A stretch of 64,000 nt of DNA from Paulinella micropora (Eukaryota; Cercozoa; Imbricatea; Euglyphida; Paulinellidae), in NCBI GenBank assembly GCA_019918135.1, contig WBZZ01000144.1:110001-174000 (forward strand), in the 5' to 3' direction. A program made the position numbers and the translations under genes. Positions 10,155 to 19,611 of the stretch are shown here, one piece after another. Numbering within the stretch: the stretch's first letter is position 1; every line of letters starts with the position of its first letter. The notes beneath the pieces were generated by a model that was not told the DNA's origin, did not search any database, and saw nothing but the letters and a program-made list of their open reading frames with translations.

Positions 10155-10976
10155 TCAGATGAATGTGTCAAAGCCATAACCATTCTGTGCTTTTAATTTC
10201 TCCGCTTCTTCTTCTTTTAGGTCTGTATATCCACTAGCAAACTTAAAGCGGTTGCCTTTACTTCTTTCAATCAAAAATCTCATAGCAAACCATCCACACG
10301 TGTCGCTCGTATCGCTCTGCTCTTTTACTTTATTTACTTTCATAAGCAGGTATGTGCTTGGATGGCTTTTATCTATTAGCAGTGTCATTTGTTGTTGAAA
10401 GTCTTCAGTTGGCTCGTAAAGTGCTGAAGGGTCATACACTTCCACGGACCTATCTTTATCTAAATCTATATAAACCGCCATCCAATGTGCTCCGGGTTGC
10501 GAAATTTTTTGGGTATTCATAATAAATCCTTATCACTTTCTGCTTCCTGGCTTCAACTTGTAAATTTCATCACTGGCTATCGCTCCAAGATACCATCCAT
10601 ATTTTTTCATTATGTCATCTATTTCATTAGTCATTAGTCCCCGTCCCTCGCCCTTCTGCTGTTGTTGCTCTTGCTGTGGCTCTGGTTGCTGTGGCTCTGG
10701 TTGCTGTGGCTCTGGTTGCTTCGTAGAACTGATGCTCGGTGGTGGTAGCGGTTGGGGCATTCCCTCGTCAATGTTCAAATCATTTGAAACTTGTTTATCC
10801 ACATTCGGGTCTATAGTCATTTTGCTAGTTAGAGTTTTTACAAAGTCCTTTTTATTCATTGTGTGTCTCCAATCATTGCGGGATAGGTATTTTTTAATTG
10901 TTTTTATTGAAAATACCTTATCAATTAATTCTTCTAATGTCTTCGCTCCATTCCTTTTTTGTTCATTAATACCCAT
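10155..10976 (-). pseudogene. Adenain-like maturation cysteine protease (A), with Q/P linker, one frameshift
   Basis: Two adjoining frames form one gene. The first (10,533-10,976, start MGINEQKRNG) has an N-terminal helical part, a linker of repeated QQPEP units and the protease start GLMTNEIDDIMKKYGWYLGAI. After a frameshift near 10,530 the second frame has the catalytic His (GAHWMAVYID), the acidic residue (VEVYDP) and DTCGWFAMRFL with the nucleophilic Cys; a Gln lies seven residues before this Cys, the spacing of adenovirus protease. Such enzymes cleave capsid precursors during maturation. The homologue in module B has the same layout. Confidence 0.8.
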
Positions 10977-10979
10977 AAA

Positions 10980-11375
10980 CTATTCATATCTAGCATAATC
11001 CGCTACTTTTCTTTTTACGTTTTCCTTTTCATTTCCAATATCAATATTAAACCTTTTAATCATGTTAATTATCCACTTTGAAGTGTCTTTGTAATTTAAT
11101 TTTTTATGTCCATCACTATCTAGTCTCTTTTTTAAAGCCTGTGCTAACTCTTTTATAGTAATGTTTGGGTGATAAGTTTTTGAAAATCCAGAGATTAAAA
11201 ATTGATTAATTTGTAAATTTTCAAGATGCTTACCCTTTTCTTCCGCCTTCTTTTTTTCCTTTTCAAGTTTTTCTTTATATTCTTCTGCTAACTTTTTCTG
11301 TTCTTCTAAAGATGTTGCTGTGGCTATAGCAGTCTGAATATCTTGACTGGCTTTTTGTAAGTCTTTGAGACTCAT
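10980..11375 (-). CDS. Unknown virion-module protein with N-terminal coiled coil
   Basis: 131 residues, open frame. Residues ~10-55 are a charged helical stretch (LEEQKKLAEEYKEKLEKEKKKA) and the C-terminal half is compact (NQFLISGFSKTYHP, KELAQALKKRL, WIINMIKRFN). The gene at the same place in module B (19,612-19,908) shows no obvious similarity. Tightly packed between its neighbours. Function unknown. Confidence 0.5.
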   Translation of the reverse strand: MSLKDLQKASQDIQTAIATATSLEEQKKLAEEYKEKLEKEKKKAEEKGKHLENLQINQFLISGFSKTYHPNITIKELAQALKKRLDSDGHKKLNYKDTSKWIINMIKRFNIDIGNEKENVKRKVADYARYE

Positions 11376-11417
11376 CTTTTTTATGAACTTATCTGTATAT
11401 CCTGCTAATTTCAGTGT

Positions 11418-12143
11418 TTAAATATCTTTCCGCTTTTGCTTTTTTTCTTCCTCATATTGCTCTTTCGTTTTCAATGGTGCTTCATCTCCTAAATTAGGTA
11501 ATGGTGGTGCTTGTGGTGGTGCTCCTAATGGCGGTGCTTGTGGCTGTCCCTGCTGCGGTGGCATAATATATTGATATTGTGGTGGCGGTGGTAATGCTTG
11601 TATCCTAGTTTTTCTGTCTTCTTCATATTTTACATCTTCTATGAGTTTTTGCTCCCTTCTTAGTTCTCTGGCTTTTTGTTCTTGTCGTTCATTAATATCC
11701 GCTAGTTCTCTTTTATGTTCCCTATCCATTATATCTTGTCTTTCCTTAGCATCGGCTATGTCTTTTCGTTCTAGCCTTTTCTTTTCTTCTTCTATCTCAT
11801 CCCTTTTCTTCTTTTCCTTTGCTTCCTCGTTACGTATTAACTCATATTTCTTTTGTAAGTTGCTTTGTATCTGGTTTCTGTTCTCGTGTTCAAGACGATT
11901 GAAATCAGATTTGATTATTTTTTCACTTGGTTTGCGGTCATGAATTTGTGGCCTAGGATTACCAATATATTTCAAAAACAACTTAACAATTTGAAGTGTG
12001 CTCATATCATTTGTTTTCTTACCAAAATTAAGATAATATTTTTTACCCTTCTGGATAATATAAGGTCTCCCGCTCTTATTCCTATAAACCCGCGGGGGTC
12101 TTACCTTAGCATTTTTCACCTTCTTAGTCTTAGCCGAACCCAT
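11418..12143 (-). CDS. Basic coiled-coil virion-module protein (A)
   Basis: 241 residues. N-terminus is basic with GRPYI and YLNFGKKTNDMSTLQIVKLF, shared with module B (20,164-20,397). Residues ~95-175 are a long E/K/R-rich coiled coil, followed by a Pro/Gln/Ala-rich segment (PPPPQYQYIMPPQQGQ) and a charged tail. Could be a scaffold, core or genome-binding virion protein; this is inference from composition and its place between the protease and the small core-like protein. Confidence 0.55.
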   Translation of the reverse strand: MGSAKTKKVKNAKVRPPRVYRNKSGRPYIIQKGKKYYLNFGKKTNDMSTLQIVKLFLKYIGNPRPQIHDRKPSEKIIKSDFNRLEHENRNQIQSNLQKKYELIRNEEAKEKKKRDEIEEEKKRLERKDIADAKERQDIMDREHKRELADINERQEQKARELRREQKLIEDVKYEEDRKTRIQALPPPPQYQYIMPPQQGQPQAPPLGAPPQAPPLPNLGDEAPLKTKEQYEEEKKQKRKDI

Positions 12144-12193
12144 TATATCATATTAAAAAATATTTCTAAATTTTAGAATTTGAAACAAAATAT

Positions 12194-12502
12194 TTAGCAA
12201 AACTTTACAGCCCCTCCTCGTTGTTTACCATATCAGAGTTTTGATGCTGTAGCACTAACACTACCTGCGTAAGGCACCCCGATGCTACTCAATGCCCCCG
12301 CAGTTCTAGAAATTACCTTATTATCGCGAAGGAATTTATTAACAGCCAAGGCCGTTTTTCTGACCTTTGCCCAGTTAATCTTTCCTCCCTTTTGCCCACT
12401 CTTCTTCTTAGTTTTCTTTTTTCCTCCCTTCTGTGGCATTGATGGATTGTATCCGATGTTATATCCTGATGGTTGTGAAATTATCACTGGTGATACTGGC
12501 AT
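12194..12502 (-). pseudogene. Small basic core/cement-like virion protein (A), one stop
   Basis: Starts MPVSPVIISQPSGYNIGYNP, identical in style to module B, followed by a Lys-rich block with repeated K-G-G (QKGGKKKTKKK, GQKGGKINW), an amphipathic helix (NWAKVRKTALAVNKFLRDNK) and a small hydrophobic region. A TGA at 12,233 replaces a Gly codon (GGA type) before the conserved end YGKQRGGAVKF. The K-G-G sites resemble adenain-type cleavage contexts, so it may be processed like adenovirus core or membrane-lytic peptides; this is inference. Confidence 0.55.
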
Positions 12503-12509
12503 ATATTGT

Positions 12510-12528
12510 AAAGATTTTAAAAATCTTT
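12510..12528. promoter_or_regulatory. AAAGATT-type palindrome before the small core gene
   Basis: Reads AAAGATTTTTAAAATCTTT on the - strand, followed by acaatat and the ATG at 12,502. Third copy of the palindromic element described at 1,544 and 5,628. Confidence 0.45.
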
Positions 12529-12559
12529 TCAGCGAAAATAAAAAATAATTCTAAAAATA

Positions 12560-13375
12560 TTATTTCATGCAATAGGCAAAATTTTTTCTTAACTCATCAT
12601 CAACACTCGAGACATAAAGAAAATTAATCTCTCCTTTGTTGCTTCGTGATACTTTTGAAAAAAATAATCAAAATCAAAAGATAGGTCTAAGTGTTTATAC
12701 ACAAGTTCCATTTTATCCTGAGACTGGCCCGGAAAGATTAATAAATAATCTAACTGCTTAATGGCTTCTGGCCTTAGGTCGTTCAGATACTGGCTTGACA
12801 TAATAACCTTACTTTTATAGTGTCTGTTTTTTTTAAAAGTCGCTCACGGATTTATCTATTAATCCACTTCCTAAATCGTCCAAAACAAAAACAACCTCTG
12901 GTGAAATATACTTACTTGGTCTCTCTTTCTTCTCACCTCCTTCTTCTTTTTTCTTTTCCTTTCCGAAATAAAGAAATTGTGGTTTCTCTATTTCCTCTTT
13001 GTCCTGTTTTTACTTCTCCTTCGTGTTGCTCGTCATGTCTGTTCAGTTTGTCAAGTTCATAGTCTATCACATTTACACCATTTGATGTAAGAAAGGTATA
13101 TATTGTCATCGGGTTTCTCCTGTTCTTAAAGTGCTTTACCATTGCTTTATAAATGTAGTCCTTGTGTATTGTTGAAGCGATAATGACAATACGGGTTTTT
13201 CTGTCTGTAGTCCGTTTCAGTATTTCAAAGAGTGCTGTCGTTTTCCCGCTCTTCTTACGGGCAAGCAGAAATATATTGGAATACGGCTCATTGAATAATT
13301 TATAACCTTTTGATTTTTGTCTCCTTCGCCTTCCTGCTTTACCGGCTTAACTTTTACATTGTTTATTTTCTCCAT
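12560..13375 (-). pseudogene. A32/FtsK-HerA-type genome-packaging ATPase (A), broken
   Basis: From the ATG at 13,375. Walker A reads LLARKKSGKTTALFEIL (A-x4-GKT), followed by KTRIVIIASTIHKD. Walker B is in the 12,840-12,900 region (hydrophobic strand plus DDLGSG). The C-terminal part QYLNDLRPEAIKQLDYLL, then GQSQDKMEL, is conserved with module B, and the end DDELRKNFAYC lies in another frame up to 12,560. Several indels (near 13,310, 12,940, 12,815 and 12,600) destroy the frame. The enzyme would pump viral DNA into capsids. Confidence 0.8.
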
Positions 13376-13383
13376 TGTATATT

Positions 13384-13748
13384 ATTATCCTAAAAACTCT
13401 AAAGCATATAACAATTCGGCCGGCTAAATTTCCTGTATCAATATTTCCGCTGTCAGTTTCAAGGACTTTAAATGTATATTGTCCGTCCGTCCATCCAACG
13501 ACACCTAATTTATAACTAATGTTTGAAATGTTTGCTATATTACTATCAGCGAATGTGCTGATAATTCCAATTCTGTCCATATAAAGAATTCTGGTTTTGG
13601 TTTCAGTCTGGTCATTCGTATAATGAATAAACTTAACATTCATTTTGGTCGGTGTGAATGACATTTGAATATTTTTATTAAATGTTTTGCTTCCAACAAA
13701 ATCATTGATCAGAAAAATAATCTTTTGGTATTTGAACTCACTAATCAT
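13384..13748 (-). pseudogene. Conserved 121-residue virion-module protein (A), late frameshift
   Basis: Begins EFKYQKIIFLINDFVG, continues NIQMSFTPTKMNVKFIHY and WTDGQYTFKV, and aligns with the intact protein at 21,616-21,978 to its last eight residues. One extra base near 13,408 changes the end GRIVIC. Beta-rich and Cys-poor; found directly upstream of the ATPase in both modules. A minor virion component is likely; no family recognised. Confidence 0.6.
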
Positions 13749-13792
13749 ATATTTTGTATAATATATAAAAAAATGTTTTAATATTCTTGTTT

Positions 13793-14020
13793 ATGTGGTC
13801 TGTGTTAGGTCGGACGGCCTGCGACTTTTACTCGCGGGTAAGCGAAAAAAAGAATGAGAGTTGTGCTTATTGTATAAAGCAAGGTATTGAAACTAAATTT
13901 AAATGTGTGTATAAGCCTATGAGTGATTGGTGTGTTAGTTTTGATGATGCGGTTCCTTTAATCTGCTCAAATGATGCTATGTGGTATAAAACTCAAGTAT
14001 ATGAATGCTTTGATATTTGA
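13793..14020 (+). pseudogene. Secreted Cys-rich small protein (A), start frameshifted
   Basis: Opposite in strand to all surrounding structural genes. The mature part is shared with 22,023-22,271: GRTACD, VSEKKNESC, YCI, KFKCV, SDWCVSF, PLIC. The spacing of Cys pairs (CxxC then a W-C) recalls PSI-like domains but I do not claim membership. The usual ATG (near 13,774) and hydrophobic signal are one base out of frame, so only the internal Met at 13,793 remains. Divergently placed to the gene ending upstream, sharing a short AT-rich promoter region. Confidence 0.6.
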
Positions 14021-14110
14021 GAATTTCACTTCGTGCTTCGCACTCTCGCTTATTCTCAAACATCGTTTTTATACTTTAATGGTGGACAATGTTTTACGAA
14101 GGCACGAAGT
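14021..14110. repeat. Hairpin repeat (copy 1), gene-end element
   Basis: Contains GAGAAT ... ATTCTC arms flanking a cacttcgtgcttcgcactctcgct core, then atactttaatgg. An inverted copy lies at 25,120-25,198. Both copies sit exactly at the 3' end of a gene, which fits a terminator or 3'-processing hairpin. Confidence 0.55.
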
Positions 14111-14124
14111 GCATGAGTAAAATA

Positions 14125-14404
14125 TCATTTCTTACTTGAAGAAGGCGATGGAAGGCAGATGCCGATAAGCAATGTTAGAATTCCGACATAAGTATTAGCA
14201 ACCTCACAAGGTAAGTTCTTTTCAGATAGCCTCACGATACAAAGGGTTATAATAGCGATAATGATACCCATTTGAAATAAGTATTTAATAAGTCGGCTGT
14301 CGGTCGGTCTGTTTCTTATACAACAACAATTCCAGTTATCCTCCAATTCGTGCTCTACTTTTTTTTTCCTCAGTCTTTAGTTCTACTTCAAGAACACGAG
14401 ACTT
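14125..14404 (-). pseudogene. Two-helix membrane protein (A), possibly once joined to fibre
   Basis: Residues after the Cys-rich start (NWNCC) give SRLIKYLFQMGIIIAIITLC and then ANTYVGILTLLIGICLPSP, two membrane helices, with a Ser/Lys tail. No ATG opens the frame. The upstream sequence is in line with the fibre gene (14,408-15,310) apart from a single TAA in place of a Glu codon and a slip in an A-run near 14,370. Module B keeps the Glu. It may have been a membrane-anchored C-terminal tail of the fibre, or a separate gene starting without a visible ATG. Confidence 0.5.
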
Positions 14405-14407
14405 TAA

Positions 14408-15310
14408 TTATGGAGTTAGTTCGCCATCCATATCCATAATAGGCGGTGGTATGCTGAGAATTGGGCTTTCAGTGGTGCTCGCCTTTTTTTCTCCTTCCTC
14501 TTCATTTGATATGCTTGAATTGATAGTGTTGGTGCCTTCAACAAACAAACCAACACTAGCAGTTTTTAGAATTTGGACACCATCATCCACACCAGAATTA
14601 TATATACCAGCGGAGAATGGCAAAGTTGTATTCCTCAGACTAACTCCCGTATGAGCATTCGCATACTTGATAGTGTGTATTAATTGAAATTCGCCAGTCT
14701 CTGGGTTCTCAATTGAAAACTTAATAGCACCAAAGCCCAAGTATTGAAATTGAATTTGAAATACATTCCCCTTCGTCCAATCAATGTAAGGCATATCTCC
14801 TGTTCCATCACAAGGGTCATCCCACTCTTCTTGTGGTATGAACGTGTCAGCTCCTGCTATGGAATGAAGAATGAACATTCCTACATCATTCTGTTTCCAA
14901 AAATAGAAACCATTGTTGGCATCGCTTTCACCTATTCCAATATATGAACGATAGTCTTTGGTTTCATCTGTTTCCCATAAGGCAGTAAAGCGACACATGA
15001 CACCCATACCCGTTCTGTATTTTATTCTTTTTTCGCTCGTCAATATCGCACTAGCATTAGCCTTTCCTTCTGTTTCTAATTTAGCCATATTTGTATTAAA
15101 TGAAACGGTTGCCTTTGTTTCCGTTAATGTCCATATCAGTGTATTAACTGTTTATGGGAAGATTTCCTGTAATACTGGTGTTAATGAACTGGTTAATGCT
15201 TCACCGAAGGCGGTTTTCATATTATTTGTTTCAATGTGTCCGTCATACCCAACTTTGACATTTACGAACTCTCCTTTCGGATTTTCTGCGACTAAATTTC
15301 GTTGATGCAT
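14408..15310 (-). pseudogene. Fibre-like virion protein (B), one in-frame stop
   Basis: Starts at the ATG at 15,310 (MHQRNLVAENPKGEFVNVKV) just after the MCP B gene. A single TAA at 15,152 splits an otherwise continuous frame. The rest has RIKYRTGMGVMCRFTALW, WDDPCDG, DWTKGNVFQIQFQYLGFG, FSIENPETGEFQL and NTTLPF, the family signature shared with 6,038-7,229, 23,380-24,278 and 49,517-50,752. It ends in PPPIMDMDGELTP, where other copies continue into the membrane protein. Confidence 0.65.
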
Positions 15311-15399
15311 AGGAGCTTTTTTGTAAAAACCTCCTGTAACCTCAAAAACTATATTATAAGAAAAAAATAAATTAACTATCAAAAATTAATAATTACCTC

Positions 15400-16971
15400 T
15401 TAACTAATTGTAATTACATTTTCCTTCACACTCACAGTTTGCTGAGTAATAGCCAGAGTGTAGTGAGAATGGACTTTGTTTCGGCAGGTTCCGATAAATT
15501 CCCATCGCCGTTCCTGAGTTAAGTCAAGCCCGCTAATCTCGTTCTGGTCCTTGCTCCACAGAGGGCGATTGTTGTCCCAGCAATTAGCATAAACCCAGTT
15601 GTATTGATACACATTAGAATTCATCAAGGCACTACCCTCCAACCTCGGCTTCATAATCATATAGTTTTCAAGGTTAGCCACAGATACATCAAATTCTTCC
15701 TGTCTCGCACCGTCAAGGGTAGTGTAAAACGATACAACCTTTCTCTTATCATTAGCAACAACTGCACCAGTAGCAGACCGCTCATCATTTACATCATTGT
15801 CATAAGCGGTATTTACACTTTCGGTAGAATTAAACACACTGTGATAAATCTTCTTCAACCTCTGCCCGTGCCCGCGGTCAAATCGCAAAATAATGTTTTG
15901 GTTTTCAGTATCTTTACCATCGCTATTAGTTCCAATAGTATTCTTATACACATATGGATAATCAATATCAAAGCTCATACCACTGCCCGCAATCTGGCTT
16001 TGAATCGATTGAATAACACCAGGGTTCTGCTCAACAGCAAGAAACAAGTTAAGATTGCTAACAGCGACATTCTCATCACCGAGTGCGATGGTAGCACCGC
16101 CACCAGGACTTAGCGGGTCAGCACCAGAATAATAAATCTTCGCAGAACCGTTCCAGACAATTCGCATCGTCAAAATTTCAGGAAATATAATAGTTTTATC
16201 AAGGGCGAAAATAGTGTTGTAAAGCATACCAAGATTAAGCTTGATTTTAATCGCCATATCACCAGCACCAGCACCATTACCCAAAGCACCAGCAGTAAAA
16301 TACTTCGCCTCATTGTAATTCACATTACCAGGCAGTGGAGTTCCAGTTCCAGCCGCGATGAGAGCATCATTATGACGGCGGGCATTAGTTGAAGGAGGAC
16401 CGATAGCACTAGCAATAGCATTTCCGTATAAATTGAGCACGCCCCGCAATTGAGCTTGGTCTCCAAAGTTTGCCACAGTAGCAACACTCGCAGCCTGACC
16501 AGCAAGAACAGCATTATCAAATCCAGTTTCCGCCCTACTGTCAGCATTACACTTTTGGAGCATACAGCCAGCGCCAGTGCCAACATCGTGGTTTTCAAGC
16601 GTGAGAAAGTCTTTAAGCGAAGTCTCAGGCTTCCAAATCATTTTTGTAATATTTCCAACATAGTTTAAATCGCACAGATAAACTCCGCTACGGGTTTGAA
16701 GTTGAATTTGTCTAATAGGAGCAAGGCAGTCCATATAAGCCTTGTTGTATTTAGTATCCGTGTCTGGGATAGTGTAAGTAAAACTCAGAACCGACCTAGC
16801 CAAGTTAAATGGGCGACTAATAAGGTCAAATGTGCTTTCTTGTCCTCCCCCGGAGGTAATAGTGACATTTCCATTACTGCTTTCTCGTGGATTAAGCTTA
16901 TTCAAACGATAAGAAGCACTGATGTAGTCAGTCTTGCTGAAATCTAATTCGCCTCCGTGTTGTGTATGCAT
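15400..16971 (-). CDS. MCP: Major capsid protein (module B), intact
   Basis: 523 residues, uninterrupted. N-terminus MHTQHGGELDFSKTDYISA; later QIQLQTRSGVYLCDLN, GMSFDIDYPYVYKNT, RFDRGHGQRLKKIYHSVFN, WSKDQNEISGLDL and RRWEF. It aligns along its length with the 495-residue MCP A, differing mainly by loop insertions around residues 150-300. The role and fold assignment rest on size, beta-rich character and position between penton and fibre. Purifying selection or late capture would explain an open frame amid broken neighbours. Confidence 0.8.
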   Translation of the reverse strand: MHTQHGGELDFSKTDYISASYRLNKLNPRESSNGNVTITSGGGQESTFDLISRPFNLARSVLSFTYTIPDTDTKYNKAYMDCLAPIRQIQLQTRSGVYLCDLNYVGNITKMIWKPETSLKDFLTLENHDVGTGAGCMLQKCNADSRAETGFDNAVLAGQAASVATVANFGDQAQLRGVLNLYGNAIASAIGPPSTNARRHNDALIAAGTGTPLPGNVNYNEAKYFTAGALGNGAGAGDMAIKIKLNLGMLYNTIFALDKTIIFPEILTMRIVWNGSAKIYYSGADPLSPGGGATIALGDENVAVSNLNLFLAVEQNPGVIQSIQSQIAGSGMSFDIDYPYVYKNTIGTNSDGKDTENQNIILRFDRGHGQRLKKIYHSVFNSTESVNTAYDNDVNDERSATGAVVANDKRKVVSFYTTLDGARQEEFDVSVANLENYMIMKPRLEGSALMNSNVYQYNWVYANCWDNNRPLWSKDQNEISGLDLTQERRWEFIGTCRNKVHSHYTLAITQQTVSVKENVITIS

Positions 16972-17036
16972 TTTTGTTTTTCTTCTTTTTCAGTTGTCTT
17001 ATATTTTAATATGAGAAAAATAAAATAATTAATTAC

Positions 17037-18662
17037 CTAGATTTTAACAAATGGAAAAATGATGTAAATAAATTAAAATAATTCGTTTCCCTGTAAATTA
17101 ACAATGTCATTACAATGCCGAGGCCGTTGAGGTTAAAGGCTTGGTCGTTTTCGTCAGTTAAAGTTTCCGTATCGTAGTTTCGAATTTACTTAGTAAGAGA
17201 ACAGAAAAGCTTTATTGGCCTAACCTTCCGAACTCGTCGGAGCAGTGTGGAGGGAAAGGGGCTAGGCTCAAATATTTCAGGACTCAAGTTTACAAAACAC
17301 TAAAAGTTGACGGCTCTGATGTCCACTCGGAACACAGACAGCCGCACCTAAAAACTTGAGTACTGAAACCGAACATTACAAATACCGGCACGCTCTACTA
17401 GTCAACTAAGAAGACCGGGTGGAGGAGGGGATAGTGAAAGGAAAAAACAAAGAAATGGAATAACACTATCTATTAAAGCCAGACAGAGAAACCGGGCGGA
17501 GGAGGGGAGCGGACGGCAAACTAATGTTAGAGCGACTGAACAATCCCAAGGACCGGAACAAACCTACACTAAACAAGGGAAGGCACCAAGCACAATGAGG
17601 CCAACCTAGTGACTAGTTGTTCACGGCAACAACCGAAGGTAGCACCAAAACAGTCCAAGGGAGACGCGACGAAGTCGGAGCGAGCAGAACCAGCGGAGGC
17701 CACCAGCGATCACCGAACACCACCAAAAGCCCAGAGCAGACAGAAGCAAAGGACAAACAAAAACAAAACAAGGGAAGGGTGGGCGGGAGTTTGAAAGTTG
17801 GGAAGATCTTTCGATCTTCCCAACTTTCCAACCTAGGCCTAACCAGACGCCGGATCAAACACGCGCCGGCTCCGCCGGCACGGCTACGCCGCGCCGACTG
17901 GACTACCGTAAAAGCGAAACGTCTCCTCGGAACTTTAACGGCGGTTAACTCCGGGCGAAGCCCGGAGCAAACCAGTAATTAAGTAAAACCGATACACATT
18001 GCTTGAACTCGTAGATAGCCGTTTTCCGTATTCACTGCCCGAGCCGTCGTAGATAACAGAGCCGAATGGTATTTCATTCGCAGTGTATATTATGTGGTTA
18101 TCACCTTCCCCAACGAGGTCGCTTTGAAGATATAAAGTCTTTTCGCCAGTCAAGATTATGACATTTGGGGACCTAATGGTATTATTAGCGAAGAAATAAA
18201 TAGATGACCGCTCAAACCCCATAATTTCGTGAATACGAGTTTCGTCATCAAATACAAACCGCGGTTGAATGTTAATGGGATTGTTCGCTACGGTAAACAA
18301 TAACTTACCGTCTTCGGGTTCGGTATTTGTATTGTTGCTCATTATTGTGTATGTGTAGTCGTTGGGACTTTATGCGGTTAGCACCTCGGCTAGCTTATTT
18401 TGTAAGTTATTCATTGTGTAGTTTCCTTTGGGCATCGTAATGAGTGCCTCGTTGCCGTTCTCACTCAGAATAAAAGTATTATAAGGACTTGCCACAGAGT
18501 AACACGATTTCGGCACATAGATATGTAAAATTGTGAAGTGTGTGTCGGATTGTCTAACCCTTTCATATCAATGGAGTGAGTGAAATCGCTATCCGTGCCG
18601 TTTATCCTATTTTTACTGTTGACATAGTAAATGTTAGAGCTCCTACCTCCCCTATATTCCAT
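17037..18662 (-). pseudogene. Penton / minor capsid protein (module B), split by an insertion
   Basis: Starts MEYRGGRSSNIYYVNSKNR at 18,662. A frameshift near 18,540 and a TAA-type break follow, then SNNTNTEPEDGKLLF, RFVFDDETRIHEIMGFERS, TLYLQSDLVGEGDNH and SNVYRFYL. At about 17,980 the gene is interrupted by a 794-bp insertion; it resumes at 17,186 with NYDTETLTDENDQ and the conserved end NLNGLGIVMTLLIYRETNYF, stop at 17,037. Homologous to the penton at 8,874-9,592. Confidence 0.75.
17187..17980. mobile_element. Non-autonomous insertion inside penton B
   Basis: 794 bp of much higher GC content than the virus. Candidate 4-bp target duplication AATT (17,183-17,186 and 17,977-17,980) and short inverted termini TTACT / AGTAA. 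Inside are strong hairpins: 15-bp arms AAAGTTGGGAAGATC around TTTC at 17,794-17,827, CTCCGGGC/GCCCGGAG near 17,949-17,967, and GC-rich inverted repeats near 17,865-17,900. A motif accgggYggaggagggg occurs twice (near 17,417 and 17,491). It codes for nothing convincing. Could be a MITE or SINE-like host repeat. Confidence 0.6.
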
Positions 18663-18735
18663 CGCAAAGACTTCGCCTCCGCACCTCCAAGTATATTATA
18701 TATTCTAAAATACATTTTTATTTTACTGGCGGGGT

Positions 18736-19611
18736 CTAAATAAAAGTATCAAAACCGTAGCCGTTCTGGGCTTTCAACTCCTCCGCTTCTTTTTCTTTTA
18801 AATCCGTCCAACCGCTGGCAAATTTAAAACGGTTCCCTTTCGCTCTTTCTTTGAGAAACCTAATACTATGCCACCCACAAGTATCTGTTGTATCACTTTG
18901 GTTTTTGACCTGATTAACCTTCATTAATACGTATGTGCTCGGCTTACTCTTTTCAATAAGCTGTTTCATTTGGTGTTGAAATAGGTCAGTCGGCTTATAC
19001 AGTGCGAGAGGGTCATATATCTCTATACTTCTATCACAGTCTAATGAGCAGTAAACAGCAATCCAATGTTGCCCTTTTTGGTGCTTGGGTCTGTGTTCAT
19101 AATAAACCCATACGTCTTTCTTTTTTCTGGCTTCAATTTGTTTATTTCGTCGCTAGCAACAGTCCCTAAATATCAATCGTGCTTTTTCATAATGTTGTCT
19201 ATTTCATCCGTCATTAGCCCGCGGTAGCCCGTCCCGCCTTGTTCTGGTGTATTTTGGAATTGAGTTATTAAGTCTCTCGCATCCACGTCTTCGGCTGGCG
19301 GTTGTTCTTGTGGTTCTTTTTTTTCTTCTGGTTCTGGTTCTGGTTGTGGCTGTTGTTGTTCTGGTTGTTGTTCTGGTTGTTGTTCTGGTTGTTGTTCTGG
19401 TTGTTGTTCTGGTTGTTGTTCTGGTTGTTGTTCTGGTTGTTGTTCTGGTTGTGGCCGTTGTTCTTCTTTTCTTTCCGCTGGTGGAAATGGCGGTGGTGCT
19501 AATTTTTGTTGTTGCTATTTTCTTTGAAAACCAAGCACCAAACCTAGCCCAACCATCCGCTGGTGTTTTTATTCCGACCGTTGTTTTGTGATTGTAAAGA
19601 AACTGTTTCAT
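18736..19611 (-). pseudogene. Adenain-like maturation cysteine protease (B), broken
   Basis: C-terminal frame (18,736-18,969) keeps the nucleophile block SDTTDTCGWHSIRFL with Gln seven residues before the Cys, and an end identical to copy A (AQNGYGFDTFI). The His and acidic positions (GQHWIAVY, IEIYDP) are in other frames near 18,990-19,070. The upstream part has the GLMTDEIDNIMKK start of the protease domain and a long Q-P-E-Q repeat linker. Stops and indels (near 19,170, 19,085, 18,970) inactivate it. Confidence 0.75.
19355..19455. repeat. 12-bp minisatellite coding a Q-P-E-Q linker
   Basis: About eight copies of ttctggttgttg (read as Q-P-E-Q on the - strand) inside the protease linker. 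The homologous linker in module A (10,670-10,720) has three QQPEP-type units of a different period, so the linker expands independently. Confidence 0.85.

Noticed and set aside
17609..17982. Overlapping frames in the penton insertion
   Set aside because: GC-rich hairpin sequence without codon-like pattern; treated as a non-coding mobile repeat.
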